From assembly GCA_020631735.1 (NCBI GenBank), contig CM036231.1, positions 7,591,831 to 7,655,830 on the forward strand: a stretch of DNA of 64,000 nucleotides. The letters run 5' to 3'. The notes beneath the pieces were generated by a model, which saw nothing but the letters and a program-made list of their open reading frames with translations, was not told the origin of the DNA and ran no database searches. The position numbers were made by a program, and so were the translations under genes. This stretch comes from Saccharum officinarum. Lineage: Eukaryota > Streptophyta > Magnoliopsida > Poales > Poaceae. Positions 34,575 through 47,350 of the stretch are shown piece after piece. Position 1 is the stretch's first letter, and each line of letters starts with the position of its first letter.

Positions 34575-37500
34575 GTGAACTACAAGACCGGTGGATCTCA
34601 TTGGGTTATTGATAGTGGTTGCACTCAACATATGACCGGTGATCCTCGTATGTTCACCACCATTGAAGAGAATGGAATATGTCAAGAGAAGATCACATTT
34701 GGGGATAATTCAAAGAGCAAAGTCAAGGGTATAGGCAAGATTGCAATATCACATGATCACTCACTCTCAAATGTGCTCTATGTTGCTTCATTGAGTTTCA
34801 ACTTGTTATCCGTTGGGCAACTTTGTGACCTTGGCTTCCAATGCTTGTTCACACCAAATGAAGTGGAAGTTTCAAAGATAGATGACAAGCAAGTGATATT
34901 CAAAGGCTTTAGATACAATAATCTTTATCTTGTTGACTTCACCTCCAAAGATGCAAATTTGATGACATGTTTGTTCACCAAGACCTCACTTGGTTGGCTT
35001 TGGCATAGGAGGCTTGCTCATGTTGGAATGAACACTCTCAACAAGCTATTGAAGAAAGAACTAGTGAGAGGATTGAAGGATGTGAAGTTTGAAAAGGACA
35101 AACCTTGTAGTGCATGTCAAGCGGGCAAACAAGTTGCAAACACTCATCCAACCAAAGCTTTCATGTCAACTTCAAGAGTGCTAGAACTTCTACACATGGA
35201 TTTGTTTGGGCCTACAACATACAAGAGCTTGGGTGGTAATCTCTATTGTCTTGTGATAGTGGATGACTACTCAAGGTATACATGGACTTTCTTCCTTCAT
35301 GACAAATCCGAAGTGGCAAATTGCTTCAAGAAGTTTGCAAAGAGAGCTCAAAATGAATTTGAAGTCAAGATAAAGAAGATTAGAAGTGACAATGGGAAAG
35401 AGTTTGACAACACCAACATTGAAGCTTATTGTGATGAAATTGGAATCAAGCATGAGGTCTCTTCAACCTACACTCCTCAACAAAATGGTGTAGTTGAGAG
35501 AAAGAACCGAACATTGATCACCCTTGCAAGAACAATGCTAGATGAGTACAACACTCCGAGAAGTTGTGGGCCGAGGCAATCAACACCGCATGCTATGCTT
35601 CAAATCGCCTCTTCCTACAAAAGTTTCTTGGCAAGACCCCCTATGAGTTGCTTAATGGGAAGAAGCCGGACGTCTCTTTCTTCCGGGTGTTTGGTTGCAA
35701 ATGTTACATCTACAAGAAGCGTCAACACCTAGGGAAGTTTCAAAGACGTTGTGATATTGGTTTTCTTGTTGGTTACTCATCAAAGTCCAAAGCATATAGA
35801 GTATTTAACCATGCCACCGGTTTGGTTGAAGAAACATATGATGTGGAATTTGATGAATCTAACGGCTCCCAAGGAGCAATTGAGAATTGTGATGATGTAG
35901 GTGATGAACCCTTGAGGGAGGCCATGAAGAACATGCCGGTGGGAGACATCAAGCCAAAAGATGATGATGACGATGTACAAATTGTTGATCCACCATCTTC
36001 ATCACGTGTGCCTCAAGATGATGACAAGAATGAGAGAGTTGAAAATGAAGACACTTATGTCTCTCATGAACAAGCCGAGGCACAAGCTCAAGATGTTGAT
36101 GCTCCCCATCCACCTCCTCAAGTGGTTGATAGAAGAAACTCACCACTACTTCAAGCACATCCACAAGATCTCATCATAGGGAGTCCTACAAAGGGAGTAA
36201 TGACTCGATCCCAAAAGCTAGCTTCTTTTGTTGAACATCACTCTTTTGTCTCTTGCGTTGAACCTAAGAATGTAGAAGAAGCTCTTCAAGATCCGGATTG
36301 GGTGAATGCAATGCATGAAGAATTGAACAACTTCACCCGCAATCAAGTATGGACACTTGAAGAGCATCCTAAAGGTGCAAGAGTCATTGGAACCAAGTGG
36401 GTGTTCCGAAACAAGCAAGATGACCAAGGCATAGTGGTGAGGAACAAGGCAAGACTAGTTGCAAAGGGGTTCTCTCAAGTTGAAGGTCTTGATTTTGGAG
36501 AGACCTTTGCACCCGTTGCAAGACTTGAAGCCATTCGTATCCTCCTTGCATATGCATCACATCATGATATGAAACTATATCAAATGGATGTGAAAAGTGC
36601 ATTCTTAAATGGCTTTATAAATGAACTAGTCTATGTTAATCAACCTCCCGGGTTTGAAGACCCTAGATATCCTAATCATGTTTATAGGTTGTCCAAGGCG
36701 TTATATGGGCTCAAGCAAGCCCCTAGAGCGTGGTATGAACGCCTCCGGGACTTCCTCATTGAGAAGGGCTTCACCATTGGGAAGGTCGACACCACACTAT
36801 TCACCAAGAAGTTTAATGGGGAGATCTTCATTTGTCAAGTATATGTTGATGATATCATCTTCGGATCAACAAATGAAGATTATTGCAAGGAATTTGGTGA
36901 ATTGATGTCGAAGGAATTCGAGATGTCAATGATTGGTGAGCTCACATTCTTCCTTGGATTTCAAGTAAAGCAAATGAGAGAAGGGATTTTCATCTCTCAA
37001 GAAAAGTATACCAAGGATCTTCTCAAAAGATTCAAGATGGAAGAATGCAAACCAATCAAGACCCCAATGCCATCAAATGGACATCTCGACCTAGATGAGG
37101 GAGGTAAACCGGTTGATCAAACTCTCTACCGTTCTATGATTGGTAGCTTGTTGTACCTTACCGCATCTAGGCCCGATATCATGTTTAGTGTGTGCATGTG
37201 TGCTCGCTTTCAAGCGTGCCCTAAAGAACCTCACCTAAGTGCCGTAAAAAGAATCCTAAGATATCTTAAGCTCACCCCAAGCATTGGTCTTTGGTATCCC
37301 AAAGGAGCTAGATTCCAACTAGTTGGCTATTCCGATTCGGACTATGCCGGTTGCAAAATTGATAGAAAAAGCACATCCGGAGGGTGCCATTTGCTTGGAA
37401 GATCTTTAGTATCTTGGTCATCTAAAAAGCAAAATAGTGTGGCTTTGTCCACCGCCGAGGCGGAATACATTGCCGCGGGGGCTTGTTGTGCACAAATCTT

Positions 37501-37798
37501 ATATATGAAACAAACCCTCCTAGACTATGGAATTGTTCTTGAAAAGGTGCCACTTTTATGTGATAATGAAAGTGCCGTTAAAATTGCTAACAATCCGGTA
37601 CAACACTCTCGCACCAAGCACATTGATATCCGCCATCACTTTCTAAGAGATCACGTTGCTAAAAATGACATATCACTAGAAGGTGTAAGAAGTGAAAATC
37701 AATTAGCGGATATCTTCACTAAACCTTTGGATGAGGCAACCTTTTGTAGGTTAAGAAGTGAACTCAATGTGCTTGATTCTAGTAACTTTAAAAAATGA
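34575..37798 (+). pseudogene. Sirevirus Pol, left copy: protease-integrase-RT-RNase H, one frameshift
   Basis: Reading starts after a TAG with GTG at 34575. Domains in order are: protease ([14 protein letters not shown]); the GAG-pre-integrase zinc region (WHRRLAHVG...CSACQAGKQ); integrase core with [15 protein letters not shown] and [13 protein letters not shown] with [17 protein letters not shown] text and YVDDIIFGS; and RNase H with [16 protein letters not shown] and [11 protein letters not shown]. It ends [11 protein letters not shown] at 37798. At about 35556 one base is missing compared with the right copy (ctccgagaagttg against ctccagaaaagttg). This ends the first frame at 35732, and the second frame is open from 35564. 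With that exception the polyprotein looks young and complete. It might be only a sequencing or assembly error. Confidence 0.88.
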
Positions 37799-39476
37799 GC
37801 GTGTGTTGTCCCTTGCATTGCATTGTATAATATGCCATGTTTATTTTATCGCAATGTTTCTAGGGCTTGGCTAACACGATTACGATAACCCTTCTTTGGA
37901 GGAGTGAAAAAGCCTAACCGTGGATCAAACTTGACAAGCATTCTAGTTTTACCTTCTTGTATTGCATTGCATATGCATGGTTGTTGTTCTTGTCGTTTCT
38001 TTTCGGTTAAGCTTTGAGCAACCTCTGTGTTCGTCCATGATAGAGAGAGCATTTTGACGCTCCTAAAGGTTCAAAAACTCTATTGCATGGCCATACGTTG
38101 CTCCTTGGGTGTTTATTGCCTATTTTCTTAAAAATAATACTAGCCTAAGGCAATCTATTTTAAAATTTGAGGGTTTGAGTGAGGTCACTCATATCGTGTT
38201 CCAATTGGTGTTTATTTGTGTCTCTTTTGAATTGGAACCTGATTGGGAGAAGTCGCGTCGTAGTTCGGAACAAAGAAGGCGAAGAACAGTCACCGGACGC
38301 TGCACCGGACGCTGCACCGGACGCAGTGATGCTTCACCACCGCGTCCGGTCCCGGCGTCCAGCAGCGCGTCCGGTCATCCAGAAGACCAACTCCAGATCT
38401 AGTGATCGGACGCTGCACCGGACGCGCCTCTGTTGACCACCGCGTCCGTCCCGGTTACCACCACTGCGTCCGGTCATTCGCGATATATTCCCGAACTCCC
38501 AACGACCGGACTCTGACCGCGTCCGGTCAGTCCGCACCGGACGCGTCAGGTCACTCCAGGAGCTTACTGGAGTGTGACCGGACGCTGCACCACCGCGTCC
38601 GTCATATCGACCACCGCGTCCGGTCATCACGCGTCGAGCGGATCTAACCCTCATAAAACGGTTCGTTTTCGGCCGTACCTTCTCATCCGCCCGAGCTCTT
38701 CGCGCCGCCGCCGCCCTTGCGCCTTCGCTGCGCCTTCGCCGCACCGCCCTGCCGCCGGTGAACCGCCGCACGCCCTGCCCCGTGACCGCCGCCACCTGCG
38801 CCGTCTTCCTCGCCCAGCCTCGCTCGCAGCGCGCGCCAGCGCCCGCACCGCCCACCCGCGCCATCTTCGCTCGAGTCGCGCCGCCACCACCCTCACGCTG
38901 GCCGCCGCAGCCAACGCATCCACCACCGCCGGTGAGACGGTTTCCTGCGAGCCAGCTTCTCCTCGACCGAAGAACGACTCATCCTCGCCTCCGATCGATT
39001 TTCGTCGATTTGCCCTAACCCTAGGGTCGTTCGGACGATCGTTCGTCGACGAGAATTCGTCGCGCGTCGTCTTCTCGCGAGGTTGTTTTCGCGTCACCGT
39101 TGACCTCCTTGCTAGGGTTTTGCGTAACTGTTCTTTTCAATCCTAATTATACCTCTGTTTCGGCAAATCAGAGCTCGTTCGATTTCAGGGAATCTCGCAA
39201 TCTAGGTCACCTCACCCTGTCAGTCATCTCGACGATCCGAGGTAGCTTCACGTTTCGATTCATATCGTATCTCATATGCTTGCTATCTCTAGGATTCGTA
39301 CCTTTTAGTTATATATGTGTTTATAGTAGATCTCTCTATTCCGTCTTTGCAGCGAGTCTGTGTGTGTCGGGTGAGATCAGTTGCTAATCCGAGGCAAGCC
39401 TGCGGATACGGATTGAGGCCAAGCCTCTTGAGTGACAGTTCATCATCTTTCAGAAGTTTTCAGTCAGTGTGTCAGC
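37799..39476 (+). other. Region between pol and envelope-like ORF, left copy, with palindromes
   Basis: Noncoding leader of the envelope-like ORF. 38290-38640 is an array of CACCGGACGC and GCGTCCGGTC units, the same palindrome half-sites as in the LTR. 38650-39100 is a GC-rich stretch that encodes overlapping frames without domain content. Many one-base differences from the right copy (46000-47350) occur here, increasing toward the gap. Confidence 0.65.
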
Positions 39477-39793
39477 ATGGTGCGTTGCAAGAGCCGGTGG
39501 TGCTCCTGGTGACGGGGACGACAGTCCTCCTCGTCGGTCTGAGATTGCACGTGGGAAGCGTGTCAGGTCTTGGCCAGAAAGAAGAAGAAGACACTCACAG
39601 AGGCAGAGATTGCTCAGGCGTGGCAGATGCAGCAGAGCAGGGCAGAGAGAGGTGGCAGGAGCAGTGGCATACGCATAGGCGAGCGTCGCTTTCATCTTGA
39701 AGCGACAGCTCGGCACAGAGGCCACTGAGGCACTGAGGATACTAGAGCTGCAGAGGATATGTCAGTTGATCCACCCACAGAGACCACAGAGGC
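39477..39793 (+). pseudogene. Start of the Sirevirus envelope-like ORF, left copy, broken at the gap
   Basis: Matches 47351-47673, beginning ATGGTGCGTTGCAAGA, but several one- and two-base deletions destroy the frame. It ends in the N run. As these errors are next to a contig end, they probably reflect poor consensus and not biology. Confidence 0.7.
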
Positions 39794-39893
39794 NNNNNNN
39801 NNNNNNNNNNNNNNNNNNNNNNNNNNNNNNNNNNNNNNNNNNNNNNNNNNNNNNNNNNNNNNNNNNNNNNNNNNNNNNNNNNNNNNNNNNNNN
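39794..39893. other. Assembly gap, exactly 100 N
   Basis: One hundred N characters, a size widely used for gaps of unknown length. The flanking sequences are the two ends of a 7.8-kb duplicated block. Confidence 0.98.
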
Positions 39894-40037
39894 ACTAGGG
39901 TGCAAAACTTTGTATCGGTAGACTCTCTAGGAACACAAGTAGACACTAGGGGTGAATTCCGGCTTGTAGGATTTATTTCTTGCATTTATTTTTAGAAAAG
40001 CCCAATTCACCCCCCTCTTGGCATCTTGATCCTTTCA
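39894..40037 (+). repeat. End of a Sirevirus 5' LTR, right copy
   Basis: Equivalent to 32018-32161 of the left LTR, ending CTTGATCCTTTCA, then ATTGGTATCGAGCC (one base short in the primer-binding site). The rest of this LTR would lie in the gap. Confidence 0.8.
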
Positions 40038-40089
40038 ATTGGTATCGAGCCGTGTTGCTCTATTTTTAGGCTTTACCGCCTAGAGCAAG

Positions 40090-42419
40090 ATGTCTAATGG
40101 GAAGGACCACCTCCCACTTTTGAGGGAGACGATTTTCATATTGGAAAATTCGTATGGAGGCGTACCTCGAAGCCATAGATGTTGGGTGCCTTAGAGCCGC
40201 AACCGAAGGGCTTCCCCCCATAAGGGATCGCTAACCAAGTGGTGACGAGGAGAAGTACGACCGGTGGAATGCAAAGGCCAAAATGCACTCTACCGGGCTT
40301 AGGCAAAGATATCTTCAATCGCGTGCGTAATGCAAAGAACGCTCATGAATTGTGGGAAATCTTTGTGCTCTCCATGAGGGAACTAAGAGTGAGCGTGAGG
40401 AACGCTATCACATAGCTTTAAAGAAAATTAATTCTTTTGAGATGCTTCCCAAGAAAGTGCTAATGACATGTACACTCGCTTGAAATGTTTTGTAGAGGAC
40501 CTCAATGCTCTTGGGCTCACAAAATGAGCCAATCGGATGTTGCAAGGAAGATCTTGAGTGTGCTTCCCGTTGAGAAGTATGGACACATTGTCACCGTGCT
40601 TCACCAAAGTGATCTTTCCACCGCAAACGACTCAAGTTTTAGGGAAAATCAATGCTCATGAGATGTACATGCATATCACTCCGGAAGAGGGCTCATCATC
40701 TTCCAAGAAGAAAGACTTGGCTTCAAAGCTAGTCATGACAAGAAGAAGAAGAAGAAGGGCAAGCCATGATGGTGCAAGAAAGCTCAAGTGAAAGTGATGT
40801 TGATGATGATCACACTTGCACTCATGGTGAGAAAGACCACCAAGATGCTAAAGAAGCTTAACAAGAGTGGCATCAAGTTCGATGGCAAGAAGAAGAAATT
40901 CTTCACAAGTAGCAAGAGAAAGCCAATCTCGGAGATGGATTGCTACAATTGTGGTGAACTTGGCCATCTAGCTCATCAATGTTAGACCACCAAAAGACAA
41001 GTACAAGAACAAGAACAAGGGCAAGAAAAATGATTCAAGTGATGAAGAAGAAGAGAAGAAGAAGAACAAGCCATACAAGAAGAAGGATGGCAAGAAGAAG
41101 GAGTTCCACAAGAAGAAGAAGGGAGGAAAGGCATACATTGTTGGTGATTGGCTCACCGACATTGAATCATCTTGTGAGTCCTCCGAAGATGAGAGCGATG
41201 ATGAAAAAGAGAAGGTTGCCGCATTTGTGATGGGGCCATCATCTTCACCAACATCTTCATCACCACCTTCACCGCCTCCTTCACCATCATCGTCCACTAC
41301 TCACTTATGCCTTATGGCAAGGGTGAACGAAAGGTACAAAACCATGATAGTGATGATGATGAATAGTGATAGTGATGATGAATATGACTCACCTTCTTAT
41401 GATGAACTTGTAAATTGCTAAACAAATACACTAAAATCATAAGAAGAACTAGAAGTGAAAATGATGATCTTCAAAATGAAAATGAATCACTCTCATCAAG
41501 CTTGAAAATATTCAAAAGACTAGTGGTGAGCTTAGAGTTCAAAATGAAGTGATGTCTTCCACTCTCAAGGAGCTCAAAACCTCTAATAAAGAGCTTAAGA
41601 TCAACATGATAAACTTGAGAAGAAGCATGATGAGCTCATCACTAGACATAATTCTCTAAAGGACAAATATACCACATTAAAAATTGACTATGATAGTCTT
41701 GTGGTTGCTAATGAACTTGCTCTTGAGACACATGATGCTACTAACCATGTTGTTAAGTGTGATATAGCTACATCATGTGATGACTTGATCATTGAAAGCA
41801 TTGAGCAGGTTCTAGTAGCAAAGGCAAGAGTGTGGTTGAGTCAAGCAACCATGATGATTATGCCAAGATTAAGAGTGAGAATGAGAAGCTTGCAAATGAG
41901 AACAAGAAGCTAAAAGGTTTGATGGCTCTTGAGAAGCAACCAACAAATGAGTCACTCATTGAAGAAAACAAAAAGCTCAAGCAAGAAAAAGAGCATCTCA
42001 AGACCGGCCTAAGCAAGTTCACAAGAGGCCAACATTTGCAAAGTGAGCTCCTCATGAACACCGTAATGAAGATGGATAGAAGTGGTATTGGGTACTTGGC
42101 AAATCAAGAGAAGAAAGCAAAAGCTCAACAACAACAAAGCAAGTCAAAGCCCAAGCCAAAGAGATGTGTTGAGTGTGGTCAAGAAGGTCATTTTGCTCAT
42201 GAATGCAAAACTCCACCACCACAACCCTTGCCCAAGCATGCTAGACCTTTCGCTTTCAATGCTCATTATATGCTAAGAAAAGATTCAAATGGAAAGATGA
42301 AAGTCATGTTTTTGGGTCCCCCAAACAAGAATAGGCCAAAGAAAATATGGGTTGCCAAGTCACTAGTGGATAAAGTCAAGGGCCCCTCTCAAGTTTGGGT
42401 CCCTAAACAAAAAGCTTGA
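40090..42419 (+). pseudogene. Sirevirus Gag, right copy, many frameshifts
   Basis: The same gene as 32215-34560, with over fifteen single-base losses or gains between 40090 and about 41830, mostly in short homopolymers or doublets. Open pieces are 40558-40791, 40788-40985 and 41832-42419. The last 590 bp, with the second CCHC knuckle, is undamaged. Damage declines with distance from the gap. Confidence 0.85.
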
Positions 42420-42433
42420 TCTCTTGTGTGTAG

Positions 42434-45400
42434 GTGAACTACAAGACCGGTGGATCTCATTGGGTTATTGATAGTGGTTGCACTCAACATATGACCGGTG
42501 ATCCTCGTATGTTCACCACCATTGAAGAGAATGGAATATGTCAAGAGAAGATCACATTTGGGGATAATTCAAAGAGCAAAGTCAAGGGTATAGGCAAGAT
42601 TGCAATATCACATGATCACTCACTCTCAAATGTGCTCTATGTTGCTTCATTGAGTTTCAACTTGTTATCCGTTGGGCAACTTTGTGACCTTGGCTTCCAA
42701 TGCTTGTTCACACCAAATGAAGTGGAAGTTTCAAAGATAGATGACAAGCAAGTGATATTCAAAGGCTTTAGATACAATAATCTTTATCTTGTTGACTTCA
42801 CCTCCAAAGATGCAAATTTGATGACATGTTTGTTCACCAAGACCTCACTTGGTTGGCTTTGGCATAGGAGGCTTGCTCATGTTGGAATGAACACTCTCAA
42901 CAAGCTATTGAAGAAAGAACTAGTTAGAGGATTGAAGGATGTGAAGTTTGAAAAGGACAAACCTTGTAGTGCATGTCAAGCGGGCAAACAAGTTGCAAAC
43001 ACTCATCCAACCAAAGCTTTCATGTCAACTTCAAGAGTGCTAGAACTTCTACACATGGATTTGTTTGGGCCTACAACATACAAGAGCTTGGGTGGTAATC
43101 TCTATTGTCTTGTAATAGTGGATGACTACTCAAGGTATACATGGACTTTCTTCCTTCATGACAAATCCGAAGTGGCAAATTGCTTCAAGAAGTTTGCAAA
43201 GAGAGCTCAAAATGAATTTGAAGTCAAGATAAAGAAGATTAGAAGTGACAATGGGAAAGAGTTTGACAACACCAACATTGAAGCTTATTGTGATGATATT
43301 GGAATCAAGCATGAGGTCTCTTCAACCTACACTCCTCAACAAAATGGTGTAGTTGAGAGAAAGAACCGAACATTGATCACCCTTGCAAGAACAATGCTAG
43401 ATGAGTACAACACTCCAGAAAAGTTGTGGGCCGAGGCAATCAACACCGCATGCTATGCTTCAAATCGCCTCTTCCTACAAAAGTTTCTTGGCAAGACCCC
43501 CTATGAGTTGCTTAATGGGAAGAAGCCGGACGTCTCCTTCTTCCGGGTGTTTGGTTGCAAATGTTACATCTACAAGAAGCGTCAACACCTAGGGAAGTTT
43601 CAAAGACGTTGTGATATTGGTTTTCTTGTTGGTTACTCATCAAAGTCCAAAGCATATAGAGTATTTAACCATGCCACCGGTTTGGTTGAAGAAACATATG
43701 ATGTGGAATTTGATGAATCTAACGGCTCCCAAGGAGCAATTGAGAATTGTGATGATGTAGGTGATGAACCCTTGAGGGAGGCCATGAAGAACATGCCGGT
43801 GGGAGACATCAAGCCAAAAGATGATGATGACGATGTACAAATTGTTGATCCACCATCTTCATCACGTGTGCCTCAAGATGATGACAAGAATGAGAGAGTT
43901 GAAAATGAAGACACTTATGTCTCTCATGAACAAGTCGAGGCACAAACTCAAGATGTTGATGCTCCCCATCCACCTCCTCAAGTGGTTGATAGAAGAAACT
44001 CACCACTACTTCAAGCACATCCACAAGATCTCATCATAGGGAGTCCTACAAAGGGAGTAATGACTCGATCCCAAAAGCTAGCTTCTTTTGTTGAACATCA
44101 CTCTTTTGTCTCTTGCGTTGAACCTAAGAATGTAGAAGAAGCTCTTCAAGATCCGGATTGGGTGAATGCAATGCATGAAGAATTGAACAACTTCACCCGC
44201 AATCAAGTATGGACACTTGAAGAGCATCCTAAAGGTGCAAGAGTCATTGGAACCAAGTGGGTGTTCCGAAACAAGCAAGATGACCAAGGCATAGTGGTGA
44301 GGAACAAGGCAAGACTAGTTGCAAAGGGGTTCTCTCAAGTTGAAGGTCTTGATTTTGGAGAGACCTTTGCACCCGTTGCAAGACTTGAAGCCATTCGTAT
44401 CCTCCTTGCATATGCATCACATCATGATATGAAACTATATCAAATGGATGTGAAAAGTGCATTCTTAAATGGCTTTATAAATGAACTAGTCTATGTTAAT
44501 CAACCTCCCGGGTTTGAAGACCCTAGATATCCTAATCATGTTTATAGGTTGTCCAAGGCGTTATATGGGCTCAAGCAAGCCCTAGAGCGTGGTATGAACG
44601 CCTCCGGGACTTCCTCATTGAGAAGGGCTTCACCATTGGGAAGGTCGACACCACACTATTCACCAAGAAGTTTAATGGGGAGATCTTCATTTGTCAAGTA
44701 TATGTTGATGATATCATCTTCGGATCAACAAATGAAGATTATTGCAAGGAATTTGGTGAATTGATGTCGAAGGAATTCGAGATGTCAATGATTGGTGAGC
44801 TCACATTCTTCCTTGGATTTCAAGTAAAGCAAATGAGAGAAGGGATTTTCATCTCTCAAGAAAAGTATACCAAGGATCTTCTCAAAAGATTCAAGATGGA
44901 AGAATGCAAACCAATCAAGACCCCAATGCCATCAAATGGACATCTCGACCTAGATGAGGGAGGTAAACCGGTTGATCAAACTCTCTACCGTTCTATGATT
45001 GGTAGCTTGTTGTACCTTACCGCATCTAGGCCCGATATCATGTTTAGTGTGTGCATGTGTGCTCGCTTTCAAGCGTGCCCTAAAGAACCTCACCTAAGTG
45101 CCGTAAAAAGAATCCTAAGATATCTTAAGCTCACCCCAAGCATTGGTCTTTGGTATCCCAAAGGAGCTAGATTCCAACTAGTTGGCTATTCCGATTCGGA
45201 CTATGCCGGTTGCAAAATTGATAGAAAAAGCACATCCGGAGGGTGCCATTTGCTTGGAAGATCTTTAGTATCTTGGTCATCTAAAAAGCAAAATAGTGTG
45301 GCTTTGTCCACCGCCGAGGCGGAATACATTGCCGCGGGGGCTTGTTGTGCACAAATATTATATATGAAACAAACCCTCCTAGACTATGGAATTGTTCTTG

Positions 45401-45657
45401 AAAAGGTGCCACTTTTATGTGATAATGAAAGTGCCGTTAAAATTGCTAACAATCCGGTACAACACTCTCGCACCAAGCACATTGATATCCGCCATCACTT
45501 TCTAAGAGATCACGTTGCTAAAAATGACATATCACTAGAAGGTGTAAGAAGTGAAAATCAATTAGCGGATATCTTCACTAAACCTTTGGATGAGGCAACC
45601 TTTTGTAGGTTAAGAAGTGAACTCAATGTGCTTGATTCTAGTAACTTTAAAAAATGA
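42434..45657 (+). pseudogene. Sirevirus Pol, right copy, one frameshift in RT
   Basis: Protease, integrase and the first half of RT are open from 42434. Relative to the left copy, one C is missing at about 44580 (caagccctagag against caagcccctagag), so the frame ends at 44764. The rest of RT and RNase H is open in another frame to 45657. The site where the left copy is broken (35556) is intact here, and the reverse. About ten substitutions separate the two pol copies by eye. Confidence 0.88.
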
Positions 45658-47350
45658 GCGTGTGTTGTCTCTTGCATTGCATTGTATAATATGTCATGTT
45701 TATTTTATCGCAATGTTTCTAGGGCTTGGCTAACACGATTACGATAACCCTTCTTTGGAGGAGTGAAAAAGCCTAACCGTGGATCAAACTTGACAAGCTT
45801 TCTAGTTTTACCTTCTTGTATTGCATTGTATATGCATGGTTGTTGTTCTTGTTGTTTCTTTTCGGTTAAGCTTTGAGCAACCTCTGTGTTCGTCCATGGA
45901 TAGAGAGAGCATTTTGACGCTCCTAAAGGTTCAAAAACTCTATTGCATGGCCATACGTTGCTCCTTGGGTGGTTATTGCCTATTTTCTTAAAAATAATAC
46001 TAGCCTAAGGCAATCTATATTAAAAATTTGAGGGTTTGAGTGAGGTCACTCATATCGTGTTCCAATTGGTGTTTATTTGTGTCTCTTTGTATTGGAACCT
46101 GATTGGGAGAAGTCACGTCGTAGTTCGGAACAAAGAAGGGCGAAGAACAGTCACCGGACGCTGCACCGGACGCTGCACCGGACGCAGTGATGCTTCACCA
46201 ACGCGTCCGGTCCCGGCGTCCAGCAGCGCGTCCGGTCATCCAGAAGACCAACTCCAGATCTAGTGATCGGACGCTGCACCGGACGCGCCTCTGTTGACCA
46301 CCGCGTCCGGTCCCGGTTACCACCACTGCGTCCGGTCATTCGCGATATATTCCCGAACTCCCAACGACCGGACTCTGACCGCGTCCGGTCAGTCCGCACC
46401 GGACGCGTCAGGTCACTCCAGGAGCTTACTGGAGTGTGACCGGACGCTGCACCACCGCGTCCGGTCATGTCGACCACCGCGTCCGGTCATCACCCGTCGA
46501 GCGGATCTAACCCTTCATAAAACGGTTCGTTTTCGGCCGTACCTTCTCATCCGCCCGAGCTCTTCGCGCCGCCGCCGCCCTTGCGCCTTCGCTGCGCCTT
46601 CGCCGCACCCCCTGCCGCCGGTGAACCGCCGCACCGCCTGCCACCGGTGAGCCGCCGCCACCTGCGCCGTCTTCCTCGCCCAGCCTCGCTCGCGCGCGCG
46701 CCAGCCGCCCGCACGCGCCCACCCGCGCCATCTTCGCTCGCAGTCGCGCCGCCACCACCCTCACGCTGCGCCGCCGCAGCCAACGCTCCACCACCGCCGG
46801 TGAGACGGGTTCCTACGAGCCAGCTTCTCCTCCGACCGAAGAACAACTCATCCTCGCCTCCGATCGATTTTCGTCGATTTGCCCTAACCCTAGGGTTCGT
46901 CGGACGATCGTTCGTCGACGAGATTCGTCGCGCGTCGTCTTCTTCGCGAGGTTGTTTCGCGTCACCTTGACCTCCTTGCTAGGGTTTGCCGTAACTGTTT
47001 CTTTTCAATCCTAATTATACCTTGTTTCGGCAAATCAGAGCTCGTTCGGCGATTTCGGGAATCTCGCAATCTAGGTCACCTCACCCTGTCAGTCATCTCG
47101 ACGATCCGAGGTAGCTTCACGTTTCGATTCATATCGTATCTCATATGCTTGCTATCTCTAGGATTCGTACCTTTTAGTTATATATGTGTTTATAGTAGAT
47201 CTCTCTATTCCGTCTTTGCAGCGAGTCTGTTGTGTGTCAGGGTGAGATCAGTTTGCTAAATCCGAGGCCAAGCCTGCGGATACGGATTGAGGCCAAGCCT
47301 CTTGAGTGACAGTTCATCATCTTTCAGAGGTTTTCAGTCAGTTTGTCAGC
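45658..47350 (+). other. Region between pol and envelope-like ORF, right copy
   Basis: Equivalent of 37799-39476. The palindrome array is at 46150-46500, then a GC-rich stretch 46540-46900. A CTTTGCAG near 47214 could be a splice acceptor for a subgenomic envelope-like mRNA, which is an inference from how such ORFs are thought to be expressed. Confidence 0.6.

Noticed and set aside
38334..39146. 176- and 190-codon frames between pol and the envelope-like ORF
   Set aside because: Overlapping frames on both strands in GC-rich noncoding sequence. The right copy does not keep them because of indels.
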